In this document: piece after piece, positions 60,870-64,000 of the stretch
Layout of the letters: each line of letters begins with the position of its first letter
Position numbering within the stretch: position 1 is the first letter of the stretch
DNA from: Lunularia cruciata
Taxonomy: Eukaryota; Streptophyta; Marchantiopsida; Lunulariales; Lunulariaceae
Assembly: GCA_948567375.1 (NCBI GenBank)
Contig: OX419762.1
Coordinates: forward strand, 5,028,001-5,092,000
Direction: 5' to 3'
DNA: 64,000 nt
The notes under the pieces: model-generated
Database searches by the model: none
Seen by the model: the letters and a program-made list of their open reading frames with translations, nothing else
Told to the model about the DNA's origin: nothing
Translations under genes and position numbers: made by a program

Positions 60870-60887
60870 GCCACGTGGGACCACGTG
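60870..60887. promoter_or_regulatory. Pair of G-box (CACGTG) motifs
   Basis: The text GCCACGTGGGACCACGTGG holds two CACGTG cores about ten bases apart, one helical turn. G-boxes bind bZIP and bHLH factors in plants. No gene start can be assigned beside them, so a regulatory role is only a possibility. Confidence 0.35.
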
Positions 60888-61051
60888 GTTGGTTTAATCA
60901 AAGTCCCAAGTATTTGGTCGGCTAGATTTTTCTCTGACTAGGACGCTGTTTCTCTTGGTATATTCTCCAACCTGGCGCGTCAAGTACAGTTGGAATGGAG
61001 GGGATAGTGGCTGTAAGAGATGCCTTCTGTATGTTTTATAGACCCCGTGTT

Positions 61052-61149
61052 ACCCCATGTAGCCCCATGTTCCCTTTTTTGTCTCTCCCCTGTGCGGCTT
61101 GATGGGGTCTTCCCATCCTTCATTTTTCCTACGCGGTCGCCTTTTATCA
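61052..61149 (+). mobile_element. 5'-truncated RLE-LINE tail with 28-bp target-site duplication
   Basis: About 98 bases of the LINE 3' UTR, containing the hairpin (stem 61101-61106 with 61112-61117) and ending GCGGTCGCCTTTTATCA. It is flanked by a 28-base direct repeat, 61024-61051 and 61150-61177, beginning CTTCTGTATG. The two copies differ at three positions, all A/G transitions. Extreme 5' truncation with a long direct repeat is the signature of target-primed reverse transcription. It lies about 750 bases past the Rossmann gene's stop codon. Confidence 0.9.
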
Positions 61150-61714
61150 CTTCTGTATGTTTTATGGGCCCCGTATTCACATGACCTGCAAACAATCGTG
61201 CTCCATGAATGAAGAAGCTAAGAGGTGCATGTCTCCCCTCCCCACAAGAGAAGAGCGAAAAGGTAAGTGTGGTTTGCCACATGCATGGAAGGTTTGTTCG
61301 TAGGGTGAACGAGATTGGACATAGAGATTCAATAGCTTGTGTTGTAACTCAAAGCAATAAGTTGGTTAAAAGGTTTGCCTGGCATTCTTACCACATATGC
61401 AATCTGATCCACAATCTACATTCACTTCTCATGAAACGCGTATGAAGACCCAGCAATTCAGAACCCCATTATCTTCGTGCCCGTCTGCTGGACAAGTCCC
61501 CTTGTATTTTCATTTCTACTTACGCTAAGTTGGCCACAGAGTTGTCCACTTGTGTGGATCTCTAAAGTTCCTAACATCATAGAATGCATTGACTGAGAAG
61601 ACTTCCAAATAATCCCAAATGTTAGACGTGGACAAAGTATGTAGCTGATTCCGCTTGTCAAACAGACGATGCATTCAATATGCAGTTGCACAAAATTTTG
61701 CTGTCAGGCAGATT

Positions 61715-61720
61715 TTTATT
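61715..61720 (-). promoter_or_regulatory. Candidate poly(A) signal AATAAA for the Rossmann-fold gene
   Basis: AATAAA on the minus strand about 180 bases downstream of the stop codon at 61900, a plausible 3' UTR distance. No transcript evidence is available. Confidence 0.4.
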
Positions 61721-61766
61721 TTGTGAATGCATTCACATGCAGGACTGTGGGAACGCTTGGTGCCCG

Positions 61767-61814
61767 ACCTCCACTTACAACTGTACTTACACCTCCATTT
61801 ACAACTGTACACCT
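61767..61814. repeat. 24-bp tandem duplication in the putative 3' UTR
   Basis: Two adjacent 24-base units, each starting ACCTCCA and containing TTACAACTGTAC, 61767-61790 and 61791-61814. They lie between the gene's stop codon and the candidate poly(A) signal. Only a few bases differ. Confidence 0.8.
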
Positions 61815-61899
61815 GTCTCAACTCTAACTATGTCCGAGCCGATAGATTCCACCAGACATCTTCTTTGTAATTCTACAGTTTCAACGAGGAATAGACCGC

Positions 61900-63914
<2,015 letters not shown>

Positions 63915-64000
63915 CTAATCCATACAAAAGTATATGACCCCGTCACTCGTTCAACATTGAGTGCCTGAAAGCCTAAATATGGACATAACCCCATTTTTAG

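Larger units (their letters stand above)
59308..61023. other. Non-coding, CpG-containing stretch without recognisable gene
   Basis: Short open frames on both strands (for example 60275-60535 minus, 86 codons) show no motif I recognise. It contains the GCGAT microsatellite near 59909, the G-box pair at 60870 and target copy one of the LINE tail. CpG content is visibly higher than in the retrotransposon blocks to the left. Confidence 0.4.

Overview
The window looks like intergenic DNA of a large-genome land plant, probably a gymnosperm. That placement is an inference from one intron-split plant gene, very low gene density, layers of nested and decayed retrotransposons, and no bacterial gene organisation. 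There are no rRNA genes or CRISPR arrays, and I recognised no tRNA genes.

The only gene I can assign is at the right end. It lies on the minus strand (61,900-63,877, first exon beyond the window) and has six visible exons, one of them a 37-nt microexon. It encodes an NAD(P)-binding Rossmann protein of the At5g02240/At2g37660 family. The joined exons stay in frame and keep all visible family motifs.

The most unusual component is a non-LTR retrotransposon (LINE) family with a restriction-enzyme-like endonuclease (RLE), rather than the APE-type endonuclease usual in seed-plant LINEs. Long 5'-truncated copies lie at 7.79-9.42, 22.12-23.79 (continued at 30.09-30.40) and 32.35-33.70 kb, all on the minus strand. 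They carry pieces of reverse transcriptase, a Cys/His finger, an HDAIRD motif and a PD-(D/E)XK-like core. The 3' end of the family holds a conserved hairpin (GATGGG-GTCTT-CCCATC) and ends near GCGGTCGCCTTTT. At least ten shorter copies of this tail are scattered through the window. Several have 9-28 bp target-site duplications, so target-primed insertion can be read directly from the sequence.

LTR elements: chromovirus A (23.79-30.09 kb) is a complete but dead Ty3/gypsy element with LTRs, initiator-Met PBS, gag, pol and a chromodomain-like end. It sits inside LINE copy 2 and is itself interrupted by an LTR of family B. A solo LTR of family A at 3.49 kb has a perfect 5-bp duplication. Family A LTRs carry heat-shock-element arrays upstream of a TATA box. 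Family B LTRs lie at 27.86, 39.45, 41.60, 52.80 and 53.78 kb. A second gypsy element (B) is readable at about 54.5-59.3 kb. A hAT-like transposase relic lies at 51.8-52.5 kb, and unassigned decayed coding remnants at 0.2-2.8 and 44.6-48.2 kb.

The rest is AT-rich repeat-poor sequence (13.6-18.6, 34.6-38.6 kb), local tandem duplications, and several CpG-retaining islands (5.9-6.5, 9.45-10.4, 12.5-13.4, 18.6-20.2, 21.1-21.8, 33.7-34.45, 59.5-61.2 kb). One island holds an intact, unrecognised 154-codon frame.
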